In this document: piece by piece, positions 14,516-22,002 of the stretch
Layout of the letters: each line of letters begins with the position of its first letter
Position numbering within the stretch: the first letter of the stretch is position 1
Origin: an uncultured Selenomonadaceae bacterium
GTDB lineage: Bacteria > Bacillota > Negativicutes > Selenomonadales > Selenomonadaceae
Assembly (NCBI GenBank): GCA_905234395.1
Contig: CAJOHG010000026.1
Coordinates: forward strand, 1 to 32,307
DNA length: 32,307 nt
Direction: 5' to 3'
Made by a program: the position numbers and the translations under genes
The notes under the pieces: generated by a model
The model's database searches: none
What the model was told of the DNA's origin: nothing
What the model saw: only the letters and a program-made list of their open reading frames with translations

Positions 14516-15862
14516 TCAACTTAGTTTTCGCGCCGTCATGAAGAACGAAATCGCCAACGGTATCAACGCGCCGATCCAAGCCATTGGTGCCGCCAAACAT
14601 GCTCCGAAAAAATTCAGATAATCGACCAGGAAAATCGCGGCGGCAATTCTCATCGCCAATTCGACGACGCCCGCGATTGTCGGCACCAAACTTTGTCCGA
14701 GCCCTTGCAACGTGAAGCGGAAGATAAACAGCAACGCCAGCGACCAATACGACAAGCCCGTTACGATTAGGAACAGTTGACCGTATTCAATGACCTGCAC
14801 TGCGTCCGCGCCGACGAACAGTTCAATTATTTCCGCGCCGAGATAAATGTTGAATGTCGCGACCAACACGCTGAACGAGCACGACATCATTACGCATTTC
14901 TTCACGCCGTCAACGATACGTCCGAATTTTTTCGCGCCGAAATTTTGTGCAGTGTAAGCCGCCATCGCCACGCCAAACGACATCATCGGCATAATCGCAA
15001 TTCCGTCGACTCTGTGAGCCGCCGCAAATGCCGCAACCGCTACACTGCCGAGACCGTTCAAGGCGATTTGCAGGGCGACTGCGCCGATTGCAATGATTGA
15101 CGATTGAAAGCCCATTGGCAGACCGATTCGCAGGTGCTCAATCCAAAAATCTCTGTCGAAGGCAAAATCTTCGCGTCGCACGTGCAGATAAGTCACGCGC
15201 TTTTTTATGTAGAGAATGCACAAAAGATTTCCGAGCGTCAACGCAACAATGGTCGCGCCCGCCGAGCCCGGTATTCCGAGTCCGAGTCCGATAATCGCCA
15301 CCGGCTCAAGCAGAATGTTTATCACGAGCGTCGTCGCTTGAATGACCGTCGGCATTTTGCTGTCGCCGAGTGCACGGATCAAATTCGTCAGCATTTGCAG
15401 GAAAACGAACATCACCACGCCGCCATAGACGATTGAAATAAAATCAAACGCGCCGTCGAGAATTTCGTGCGGAGTGTCCATCGCGATTAACAAATCTCTG
15501 CAAAACATCACGCCGATAATTGTCAGCACAATCGACACCGCAAAGCTCAACACGATACAAATCGCCGCAGACTTCCGCACGCCGTCAAAGTCTTTCGCGC
15601 CGAATTTTTGCCCGGTGCAGATTGAAAAGCCGCTTGTCATTCCGGCGACGAAACCAAGCATCAGAAACATCAAAGGCCCGGTGCAACCGACTGCCGCCAA
15701 TGCCTCGACGCCGAGAAATCTGCCGACAATGAGCGTGTCGACGAAGCCGAACAGTTGCTGAAAAACATTGCCCGCCAAAAGTGGCAACGTGAAGTAAAAA
15801 ATTAACCGCGCAGGCTCGCCGACCGTTAAATCTTTGACTGCGCCGTTGTCGCGACCTTGCAT
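14516..15862 (-). CDS. MATE-family multidrug/cation antiporter
   Basis: A 448-residue inner-membrane protein with about twelve membrane helices in two related halves. The first half starts DLTVGEPARLIFYFTLPLLA, then NVFQQLFGFVDTLIVGRFLG and LAAVGCTGPL, the hallmark of MATE/NorM-type exporters that use Na+ or H+ gradients. The second half has the equivalent RIGLPMGFQSSIIAIGAVAL and AYTAQNFGAKK elements. GAGGAG upstream supports ATG 15862. It is divergent from the acyltransferase gene, with a TTGACA-N17-TACAAT promoter. The substrate is not predictable from sequence. Confidence 0.95.
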   Translation of the reverse strand: MQGRDNGAVKDLTVGEPARLIFYFTLPLLAGNVFQQLFGFVDTLIVGRFLGVEALAAVGCTGPLMFLMLGFVAGMTSGFSICTGQKFGAKDFDGVRKSAAICIVLSFAVSIVLTIIGVMFCRDLLIAMDTPHEILDGAFDFISIVYGGVVMFVFLQMLTNLIRALGDSKMPTVIQATTLVINILLEPVAIIGLGLGIPGSAGATIVALTLGNLLCILYIKKRVTYLHVRREDFAFDRDFWIEHLRIGLPMGFQSSIIAIGAVALQIALNGLGSVAVAAFAAAHRVDGIAIMPMMSFGVAMAAYTAQNFGAKKFGRIVDGVKKCVMMSCSFSVLVATFNIYLGAEIIELFVGADAVQVIEYGQLFLIVTGLSYWSLALLFIFRFTLQGLGQSLVPTIAGVVELAMRIAAAIFLVDYLNFFGACLAAPMAWIGALIPLAISFFMTARKLS

Positions 15863-15892
15863 GAAAATTTCTCCTCAAAAAAATCTGCGTTG

Positions 15893-15921
15893 ATTGTAAG
15901 GCGGCGAAATTTTTATGTCAA
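15893..15921 (-). promoter_or_regulatory. Promoter for the MATE gene
   Basis: On the minus strand a perfect TTGACA (plus-strand 15916-15921) and TACAAT (15893-15898) are separated by exactly 17 bases, 31 bases from the start codon. Confidence 0.8.
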
Positions 15922-15942
15922 CTGATACCGTTGAGCAAAAAT

Positions 15943-15971
15943 TTGATTTGCACATCCGATTTTGATACACT
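15943..15971 (+). promoter_or_regulatory. Promoter candidate for the acyltransferase gene
   Basis: TTGATT (15943-15948) and TACACT (15966-15971) are separated by 17 bases. Each matches four of six consensus bases. It lies 37 bases before the start at 16009. Confidence 0.5.
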
Positions 15972-16008
15972 GCGCGAGAAATTTTTTTGATTGAAAGTGT
16001 GATGATTG

Positions 16009-17025
16009 ATGACTGAACAAGCCGCGCGAATCGATTGGATTGATTTTGCAAAAGGCGTCGCGATAATTCTTGTGGTGCTTGGTCATGCAATAGACGGTCT
16101 GAATCCGTTGTGCAAGTTCATTTACGTCTTCCACATGCCATTTTTCTTCGTGACGGCAGGTTTTCTGCTGAATTTAAACAAGTGGGGGGGGGTGTATAAA
16201 TCTTTTGAAATGAAACTCGTCAAGCGATTGCTGCTGCCGTATTATCTCGCCGAGCTTTTGTGGTATCCGATTTGGTTCATCGTCTGTCACAAGGCGGGAC
16301 ACTTACAGTATCTGTGGTATTGGTGCAAAATCGATCCGCTTGATGCGTTCGCGGCAATTTTTATCGGCAACAACAACGAGTCTGACTTAATCTTAGGGCA
16401 ACTGTGGTTTTTACCGGCATTGCTCTTTGCAGAAATAATTTTCGTCGCGCTGTACAATCGGTTGAAGAAAATCGATTGGAAAATTTTTTTGGCGGCAATT
16501 TTTTTCGCAAGCATCGGTTTTAACGTCATGTTGCCGATGGGAATTGATATTGCGTTCGTATCACAAATTTTTATCCTTGCGGGCATTTTGATTCGCAAAA
16601 ATAATTTCGTCGACAAAATCAGCTTGATCTCGTGCGTTGTGCTGATGTTGATGGTCGCGTTTGCATTTTGTTTCAATGGGCACGTCAGCATGACTTTTCG
16701 ACGCTACGGCGATCCGATTCTATTTTACATGGGCGGCTTATCGGGCACGATGCTCTTGATGAAAATTTCCACGCTGATGACGCGCGGCAAAATTTTTTCG
16801 CTGATAAGTTCTTGCGGGCGTCAAAGCATGATGATTTTGGTCTTGCACCCGATAATTGCAAATGTCCTTTACGAAATAATTGCACGCACCACAAATTTTG
16901 CGCCGGAAGATTTTTTCAAGGAGCCGTCGATAATTTTGGCAGTGACAATGACGAGCATACTAATTCCGCTGTTTATCGCGAGACGTTTCGGAAAATTGCC
17001 GGTGTTGAGAGTCTTCTGCACATGA
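16009..17025 (+). CDS. Membrane acyltransferase (acyltransferase-3/OafA-like), contains G9 tract
   Basis: A 338-residue integral membrane protein with about ten helices. It opens with the family signature RIDWIDFAKGVAIILVVLGH, in which the final His is the conserved catalytic-type residue, followed by FIYVFHMPFFFVTAGFLL. Such enzymes O-acetylate or otherwise acylate exopolysaccharide, lipopolysaccharide or other envelope glycans. The ribosome-binding site is poor; ATG 16009 and TTG 16006 are adjacent options. A run of nine G (16184-16192) codes for Trp-Gly-Gly-Val at residues 59-62; one-base slippage would frameshift the gene early. The substrate is unknown. Confidence 0.88.
   Translation: MTEQAARIDWIDFAKGVAIILVVLGHAIDGLNPLCKFIYVFHMPFFFVTAGFLLNLNKWGGVYKSFEMKLVKRLLLPYYLAELLWYPIWFIVCHKAGHLQYLWYWCKIDPLDAFAAIFIGNNNESDLILGQLWFLPALLFAEIIFVALYNRLKKIDWKIFLAAIFFASIGFNVMLPMGIDIAFVSQIFILAGILIRKNNFVDKISLISCVVLMLMVAFAFCFNGHVSMTFRRYGDPILFYMGGLSGTMLLMKISTLMTRGKIFSLISSCGRQSMMILVLHPIIANVLYEIIARTTNFAPEDFFKEPSIILAVTMTSILIPLFIARRFGKLPVLRVFCT
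16184..16192 (+). repeat. Homopolymeric G9 tract inside the acyltransferase gene
   Basis: Nine consecutive G bases in the first fifth of the coding region. The gene is in frame in this assembly. This is the only G or C run of this length I noticed in the window. Confidence 0.9.
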
Positions 17026-17039
17026 AAATTAACAGCACG

Positions 17040-17070
17040 AAAAAAAAAGACCGCGCACGGACGCGCGGTC
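17040..17070 (-). terminator. Intrinsic terminator closing the reverse-strand lctP run
   Basis: On the minus strand a perfect 8-bp stem, GACCGCGC/GCGCGGTC (plus-strand 17049-17056 and 17063-17070) with a 6-base loop, is followed by nine T (plus-strand 17040-17048). It lies about 170 bases beyond the lctP stop and is part of intergenic repeat copy A. Confidence 0.85.
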
Positions 17071-17220
17071 GCCGGCACCACTGAGCGTGACGCGAAGTTT
17101 GCCGGCACTTACGGCTTCGGTGAGCTGTAACGTTAAAACAATGAACGACTGACGCCCCTGCGAGGTGCCCTTTTCTTTGCTACTTTCTTTTGGGCAAGCA
17201 AAAGAAAGTAGATCAAAAAA
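17049..17220. repeat. Intergenic hairpin repeat, copy A
   Basis: This copy shares with copy B (19780-20010) a block beginning with the GACCGCGC stem and containing GCGGTCGCCGGCA, then TGAGCGTGACGCGAAG, and ending with a perfect 13-bp hairpin (17180-17192 with 17199-17211, built on CTACTTTCTTTTG) followed by ATCAAAAAAATT. The middle is diverged and shorter than in copy B. It fills the gap between the acyltransferase and lctP stops. Confidence 0.8.
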
Positions 17221-17241
17221 ATTAAAAAGAAATTCACGAGC

Positions 17242-18759
17242 TCAAAGCAGAGACTGCCCGAAATAAACCACGCAACCGACAATCAAGATAAACGGCAAGT
17301 AAACTTTGACGGCGAATTTCATCAGCTGACCTTCAACGCCAAATGCACCGACTGCCGCCGCGCCGATTGCTATCGATTGCGGAGAAATGATTTTGCCGAC
17401 ACATGAGCCGGTTGCATTCGACGCCGCTATCCACGCTTGAACAGTTTCACTTGCGCCGATTGCAACAGCAGAATCGACTTGCAACTTGCTCAAAAGGACG
17501 CAGCTTGACGTTGCAGAGCCTGTGATAAACGCGCCGATTGAGCCGATTAGCGGAGCGATAAACGGATAGACCGTGCCCGTCGCCGCAACAGTCGCCGTCG
17601 CAACAGCCATCGTCATGCCGCTGTAGCCCATGATTCTTGCCGTGGCGATAATCGTTATAATCGTGATGAACGTCGGAATTAACGTTTTGACCGTGCGAGA
17701 AAGGACGTTAGCCATGTCGCCGATTGACGCCTTGTTAATCAAGCCGCTGAGTATTGCAGATACAAAAATAATCGTCGGCGTCGCCATCCATTGAAAAGTT
17801 GTCGGCGCGGCGTTCGGCCCGGAATAAATCATGATTTTGCTGTTAATGGTGCTCAACACTGCGGCAACGGCGGGAATTGAACTGCCAATCAGGAAAATGA
17901 AAATCAAAATGAAAACTAACCATGCGCGAACAGCCTCAACAGGAGTTATCGAAAAATTTTCGTTGTAGTCGTCAATCTCGTATTCGGGATCGTTCACGGG
18001 AAATTTTTTCGCGTAAATGACCAACGCGCTCATTGAGCCGACAGCACCTGCCACGCCTGCCAACGACGCGCCTAAAGTCGTAGCGGCAATCAACGACGGA
18101 ACGCAGAATCCAATTCCGCCGACCAAGCACGCGGGAATCATTGCCTTGAGAGCTTTGAAGCCGCCGAAAGCAAGAATCATGATAAACGGCATAAGCAACA
18201 TCATCGCGCTCAACTGAACAGCCGTAAACGTCGCGATTTGCAACGGATCAAAGTTCGTGAGCTTTGCAAGAGTCGTCAATGGCAGTCCGACTGAACCGTA
18301 GGAACTCATTGCGGCATTGGACAGCAAGCAGACGATAACGGCACTGACCGGGAGCACGCCGACCGTAACCAACATGCTTGAACCGATGGCAACCGCCGTT
18401 CCGAAGCCCGACATACATTCGAGAAAGCCGCCGAATCCCCACGCGATTATCAGTATCAGCATACGTTTATCGGTGCTGACGGAGCTGAGCATATCTTTAA
18501 TTTTTTCCATGCCGCCCGTGTGCACCGTCAAGTTGTACGCAAAAATCGCCGAGACAATGACGCCGAGAATTGGCCACACAGCCATTGCCGCACCTTCAAG
18601 CGTTCCCGTCGCAACGTCCATAATTTCCATGTCGAAGAATTGACTCGCCATGATGATTGAAATAATCAGTGCAACGGGACACGCCTTCCACGCCGGCATT
18701 TTCAACACGCTCAACGCGACGATGAGCCACAGGATTGGTGCCAAACCTTGAATAAACAT
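17242..18759 (-). CDS. lctP: L-lactate permease (LctP family)
   Basis: A 505-residue inner-membrane transporter with about a dozen helices. It has family-typical segments: WPILGVIVSAIFAYNLTVHT, WGFGGFLECMSGFGTAVAIG, NAAMSSYGSVGLPLTTLAKL and a late GSIGAFITGSATSSCVLLSK segment. The family takes up lactate (and glycolate) with protons. The start is ATG 18759, with GAGGAG touching it and AAGGG 8 bases upstream. It is the last gene of the reverse-strand run and is followed by repeat copy A and an intrinsic terminator. A lactate transporter fits a fermentative, lactate-using or lactate-producing anaerobe. No lactate dehydrogenase is nearby. Confidence 0.95.
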   Translation of the reverse strand: MFIQGLAPILWLIVALSVLKMPAWKACPVALIISIIMASQFFDMEIMDVATGTLEGAAMAVWPILGVIVSAIFAYNLTVHTGGMEKIKDMLSSVSTDKRMLILIIAWGFGGFLECMSGFGTAVAIGSSMLVTVGVLPVSAVIVCLLSNAAMSSYGSVGLPLTTLAKLTNFDPLQIATFTAVQLSAMMLLMPFIMILAFGGFKALKAMIPACLVGGIGFCVPSLIAATTLGASLAGVAGAVGSMSALVIYAKKFPVNDPEYEIDDYNENFSITPVEAVRAWLVFILIFIFLIGSSIPAVAAVLSTINSKIMIYSGPNAAPTTFQWMATPTIIFVSAILSGLINKASIGDMANVLSRTVKTLIPTFITIITIIATARIMGYSGMTMAVATATVAATGTVYPFIAPLIGSIGAFITGSATSSCVLLSKLQVDSAVAIGASETVQAWIAASNATGSCVGKIISPQSIAIGAAAVGAFGVEGQLMKFAVKVYLPFILIVGCVVYFGQSLL

Positions 18760-18777
18760 CTCCTCAACCCTTTCTTT

Positions 18778-18810
18778 TAATGCGTAATGCGAAATGCGTA
18801 ATGCGCAATT
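18778..18810. repeat. Short direct-repeat tract upstream of lctP
   Basis: The motif TAATGCG recurs four times with small variations within 33 bases, between the rluD stop and the lctP start. It may be a replication-slippage tract. No protein-binding role can be shown. Confidence 0.5.
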
Positions 18811-18822
18811 AAAAAGTTCCCA

Positions 18823-19722
18823 CTAACCCTTAAGTTGTTGTAAAATTTTTTTTATGTCGTTCGGCAATGGTGCCGTGAAGTTCATCAATTCATGCGTCGT
18901 CGGGTGAATCAAGCTCAACGTGTGCGAGTGAAGTGCCTGCCCGCAAATGTCGAAGGGATTTTTCCGCGAAGTGTATTTCGTGTCGCCAAGGAGCGGATGA
19001 CCAATCGCCGTCATGTGCACGCGAATTTGATGCGTCCTGCCCGTTTGAAGTTTGCATTCAACGTAAGTGAAGCCGTCGAAACGTTCAAGCACTTTGAATT
19101 CAGTAACGGCACTCTTACCGTCAGAGACAATCGCCATTTTTTTTCGGTCAACTTTGTCGCGACCAATCGCGCCCGTGATAATCCCGACGTTATCTTTGAC
19201 GACGCCATAGACAATCGCCCGATAAGTTCGCACAGCAATTTTGTCATGAATCTGCGCGGCAAGGTTGACGTGAGCCGAATCAGTCTTCGCAACGACCATC
19301 ACGCCCGAAGTGTCCTTGTCGAGCCGATGAACGATGCCGGGACGTTTGACGCCGTTAATGCCCGATAAATCTTTGCAGTGATAAAGCAGCGCGTTGACCA
19401 AAGTCCCGTGCTTGACGGTCTCGGCAGGATGAACAGTCATACCGCGCGCCTTGTTGACGACGATTAAATCCGCGTCCTCGTAGAGAATATCGAGCGGCAA
19501 ATTTTCGGGCAGATAGTCAACATCAACGGCAACGACTTCCTCAACGTGAATGACTTCTCCGCCCGCGAGTTTGTGACTTGCTTTGACTTTTGCGCCGTCA
19601 ACGGTGACAAGTCCGTCGGCAATTAACTTTTGCACATGAGAGCGCGACCAATCGGAAATTTTTTCGTTAAGGTAAACGTCGAGCCTTCGCGCCGAAAAAT
19701 TCTCTTCAACAGTGAAAATCAT
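18823..19722 (-). CDS. rluD: RluD-family 23S rRNA pseudouridine synthase
   Basis: A 299-residue enzyme converting uridines in 23S rRNA to pseudouridine. The N-terminal S4 RNA-binding domain (residues about 14-65: RRLDVYLNEKISDWSRSHVQ) is followed by the catalytic domain with GIVHRLDKDTSGVMVVAKT, where the Asp is the nucleophile, and by LQTGRTHQIRVHM. ATG 19722 (MIFTVEENFSARRL) with GAGGT upstream gives the normal N-terminus. A longer frame from 19809 would run into repeat copy B and is rejected. It lies 300 bases after lspA, from which the repeat separates it; gene order after lspA is as in many Firmicutes. Confidence 0.95.
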   Translation of the reverse strand: MIFTVEENFSARRLDVYLNEKISDWSRSHVQKLIADGLVTVDGAKVKASHKLAGGEVIHVEEVVAVDVDYLPENLPLDILYEDADLIVVNKARGMTVHPAETVKHGTLVNALLYHCKDLSGINGVKRPGIVHRLDKDTSGVMVVAKTDSAHVNLAAQIHDKIAVRTYRAIVYGVVKDNVGIITGAIGRDKVDRKKMAIVSDGKSAVTEFKVLERFDGFTYVECKLQTGRTHQIRVHMTAIGHPLLGDTKYTSRKNPFDICGQALHSHTLSLIHPTTHELMNFTAPLPNDIKKILQQLKG

Positions 19723-19779
19723 TGGCGACCTCTTTTTAGGAACCGTGAACTTATAATTCTTTACTTTGCGATAAGTCGA

Positions 19780-20010
19780 GACCGCGCATGGACGCGCGGT
19801 CGCCGGCATGCTGAGCGTGACGCGAAGCCGGCGGCACTCAACATTTCGGGTAGTCTTAACGTTGCGGCAATGATGACCAAACGTTAGACGCGCTGACGAG
19901 CTGAATCAACGTGAACGGCTGACTGTGCTTAGGATTATGTATCGCTCCGCGCGCAGCGGCGGCTTTCTTTGCTACTTTCTTTCTCCGCAGAAAGAAAGTA
20001 GATCAAAAAA
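19780..20010. repeat. Intergenic hairpin repeat, copy B
   Basis: This is the second copy of the element at 17049-17220, in the same orientation. It has the GACCGCGC...GCGCGGTC stem at 19780-19801 (no T-run here, so not a terminator), TGAGCGTGACGCGAAG, and a terminal perfect 13-bp hairpin (19972-19984 with 19989-20001) followed by ATCAAAAAAATTT. It fills the 300-base gap between rluD and lspA; I see no gene there. Confidence 0.8.
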
Positions 20011-20022
20011 ATTTAAAAGAAT

Positions 20023-20559
20023 TCATTGGCGAGCCTCGTCTATTTTTGTTGCTCCGTCGAGCCGAAAAAGTATCGCGTAAATCATCAAGCCCATGCCCAC
20101 GACGATTGCAATATCCGCGACGTTGAAGACCGGCCAAATTCTTAAGTCAAAAAAATCCACGACGTAGCCCGTCTGAACTCTGTCGATTAAATTTGCAACC
20201 GCGCCGCTCAAAATTGCCGTCGTGCCCAGCCGAATGAAGCCGTCCGATTTTTTCAGCAGCGGATAAAAATAAGCCGTCGCCAAAATCAAAATCGCGCCCG
20301 TTATCAGCAAGATGCCGCGTTGATTCGACAAAATGCCGAACGCCGCGCCGGGATTGAGCACGTATGTTAAATGGAATACGTCCTGCACGAGCGGAATTGA
20401 TTGACCCGGCACCATCGATTTCATGACGATTGCTTTGGTGAATTGGTCGATTGCCACGACGCCGATAAACAATAACTTTTCCCAATGAATGAATGCTGCT
20501 GCAAATGCGAGTTCGATGACGAGCAAAATCTTTTTGAAAAAATTCGCGAGCGGTTTCAC
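20023..20559 (-). CDS. lspA: Lipoprotein signal peptidase II
   Basis: A 178-residue aspartyl protease of the inner membrane that cleaves prolipoprotein signals before the lipidated Cys. It has about four membrane helices, NPGAAFGIL after the first periplasmic loop, and the two catalytic Asp regions NLIDRVQTGYVVDFFDL and FNVADIAIVVG. The N-terminus is about 20 residues longer than usual. Its ATG overlaps the divIVA stop (20556-20559), so the two are translationally coupled. The three lipoproteins at 12095-14499 are expected substrates. Confidence 0.96.
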   Translation of the reverse strand: MKPLANFFKKILLVIELAFAAAFIHWEKLLFIGVVAIDQFTKAIVMKSMVPGQSIPLVQDVFHLTYVLNPGAAFGILSNQRGILLITGAILILATAYFYPLLKKSDGFIRLGTTAILSGAVANLIDRVQTGYVVDFFDLRIWPVFNVADIAIVVGMGLMIYAILFRLDGATKIDEARQ

Positions 20560-21518
20560 TTCGAGGACTCCTTATCGAGTTTGACGGGATCATAAGTTTT
20601 GGTGTCGTCGTTGACGGAAGATTTTTTCACGGCGACGGGCTTAGTTGAAACGTCGACAAGATTTGGCAGGTAGTCTTCTTCAACAGGAGCTTCTTTTGCA
20701 GGCGGCGGAGCTTTTTTCGCATGTGCCGGAGCTTTTTTCGCATGTAACTGAGCTTTTTTCACATGTAACTGAGCTTTTTTCACAGGCGGCGGAATTTCTT
20801 TGACGGGTGCGGGATTTTCGACGGACGCAGGAATTTCTTTGACGAGTGCGGGATTTTCTTTGACGGGTGCGGGATTTTCGACGGACGCAGGATTTTCTTT
20901 GACGGGTGCGGGATTTTCGACGGGCGCAGGAATTTCTTTGACAGGTGCGGGATTTTCGACGGGCGCAGAATTTTCTTTGACGGGTGCGGGAACTTCTTCT
21001 TCCGTCAAAATATTTTTAAACAGCTCGTCGACTTGCGGCACGTCGTCAATCATTTGCGTTGTTATCGTCAATTCTGATTCAAGGATCGTGCGCAACTTTA
21101 CGAGAAAAGCTTTCTTCTCGCGAACGAATTTATCATACTCCGACAAAATCGCGTCGCGTTTCGTTAATGCACTGTCAATCTTGCGTTTCGCATCAAGACG
21201 CGCCTCTTCCTGAATTCGTTGACATTCGCGGGCGGCGGCTTCTTTCATGTCGTCGGCATTTTTTCTTGCGGCGGTGATGACTTCATCAGCCGTGCGTTGC
21301 GCAACCATCAACGTGTCGTTCAAAGTTTTTTCCAGCTTGCGATAATGCTCAAGTTCTTTGTCGTTGGCATAAACTTGACTTTTCAGCCGCTCATTGTCGC
21401 GCAGAAGCTTTTCAAAATCGTCAACAACCCTGTCCAAAAAATCATCAACTTCATTCTCGCTGTAGCCGCGAAAACTTTTCTTAAACTGATGATCGTGAAT
21501 ATCCATTGGCGTAAGCAA
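20556..21518 (-). CDS. divIVA: DivIVA cell-division/polarity protein with repetitive C-terminal tail
   Basis: A 320-residue cytoplasmic coiled-coil protein that binds curved membrane at septa and poles. I choose TTG 21518 as start. GGAGG (plus-strand 21527-21531) lies 8 bases upstream, and this start gives MLTPMDIHDHQFKKSFRGYS, matching the family N-terminus; the upstream ATG at 21524 is only 2 bases from the ribosome-binding site. Residues about 10-165 are the lipid-binding domain and coiled coil. After that comes an unusual tail of alternating PAPVKEN and PAPVEN-type units, then four lysine-rich units (AQLHVKK, AQLHAKK, APAHAKK, APPPAKE), then an acidic end. The tail is predicted to be disordered and is absent from typical DivIVA. 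It is flanked by a DUF697-like gene and lspA. Confidence 0.94.
   Translation of the reverse strand: MLTPMDIHDHQFKKSFRGYSENEVDDFLDRVVDDFEKLLRDNERLKSQVYANDKELEHYRKLEKTLNDTLMVAQRTADEVITAARKNADDMKEAAARECQRIQEEARLDAKRKIDSALTKRDAILSEYDKFVREKKAFLVKLRTILESELTITTQMIDDVPQVDELFKNILTEEEVPAPVKENSAPVENPAPVKEIPAPVENPAPVKENPASVENPAPVKENPALVKEIPASVENPAPVKEIPPPVKKAQLHVKKAQLHAKKAPAHAKKAPPPAKEAPVEEDYLPNLVDVSTKPVAVKKSSVNDDTKTYDPVKLDKESSK
20707..20990. repeat. Minisatellite in divIVA: about 39-bp and 21-bp tandem units
   Basis: At 20793-20990, imperfect 39-bp units encode a 13-residue pair of Pro/Ala/Val/Glu motifs (PAPVKEN plus PAPVEN). At 20707-20792, four about 21-bp units (GAGCTTTTTTCGCATGT and variants on the plus strand) encode lysine-rich heptapeptides. 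The units are direct repeats without spacers. Confidence 0.9.
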
Positions 21519-21546
21519 ATACATCGCCTCCAAAATTTATTCGGGA

Positions 21547-21984
21547 TCAAAATTTTTTCTCGTAGCGGAAGTTGTGAGCATCGGGCAACGATTTTATTTC
21601 TTCGGTTAATTTTTTTTCATCTCTGCGCGACGCCAAATCTTCTGCCAAAAGCCAACCTGCCGATTCAAGCATTGCCACGCTGATTGACGGTGCGACAAGT
21701 TGTCCGACGACCGGCACGACTTTAGAAATTTCTTTCGCGATGATTCTGACCGGTTGCTTTTTGATTGTCGCAATAATCGCGTTGATTGCCATGTTTTTCG
21801 CGACTGATTCGGTTATCGAGCCGCCGAACACTGCCGCCAATGCCATTGCCATAGTCGTCATTGTCACGGTGTCCGCCGCAATTCCTACGCCCGGTACCGG
21901 AACTAAATTTCCTGCTGCCGCCGCCGCCGCGTGACCGTGAATTATTTTCTTGCACTTGCTGATTTCTGCGTCTGTCATTGGCAC
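21547..21984 (-). CDS. DUF697-like small membrane-associated protein
   Basis: A 145-residue protein with a Gly/Ala-rich hydrophobic core: AAAAAAGNLVPVPGVGIAAD followed by a MTTMAMALAAVFG helix, a second hydrophobic region around KEISKVVPVVGQLVAPSISV, and a charged C-terminus. This resembles the DUF697/YcjF-type domain often found with GTPases, but the assignment is by eye only. A GTG start at 21984 has GGGAGG 10 bases upstream; ATG 21978 is an alternative. It lies in the division operon between ylmH and divIVA (18 and 28-base gaps). Role unknown. Confidence 0.7.
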   Translation of the reverse strand: MPMTDAEISKCKKIIHGHAAAAAAGNLVPVPGVGIAADTVTMTTMAMALAAVFGGSITESVAKNMAINAIIATIKKQPVRIIAKEISKVVPVVGQLVAPSISVAMLESAGWLLAEDLASRRDEKKLTEEIKSLPDAHNFRYEKKF

Positions 21985-22002
21985 GAGTCGTCAACCTCCC
22001 GT

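Noticed and set aside
17180..17211. 13-bp hairpin as a Rho-independent terminator.
   Set aside because: It is not followed by a T-run on either strand; on the reverse strand the T-run precedes it. The terminator there is the separate GACCGCGC stem at 17040-17070.
19723..19809. Longer N-terminus for rluD starting at 19809.
   Set aside because: It would extend 29 codons into intergenic repeat B without a ribosome-binding site; MIFTVEENF at 19722 has one and matches the family start.
20707..20990. Regularly spaced direct repeats resembling a CRISPR array.
   Set aside because: The units are contiguous, have no unique spacers, keep the divIVA reading frame and encode Pro/Ala/Glu/Lys repeats.
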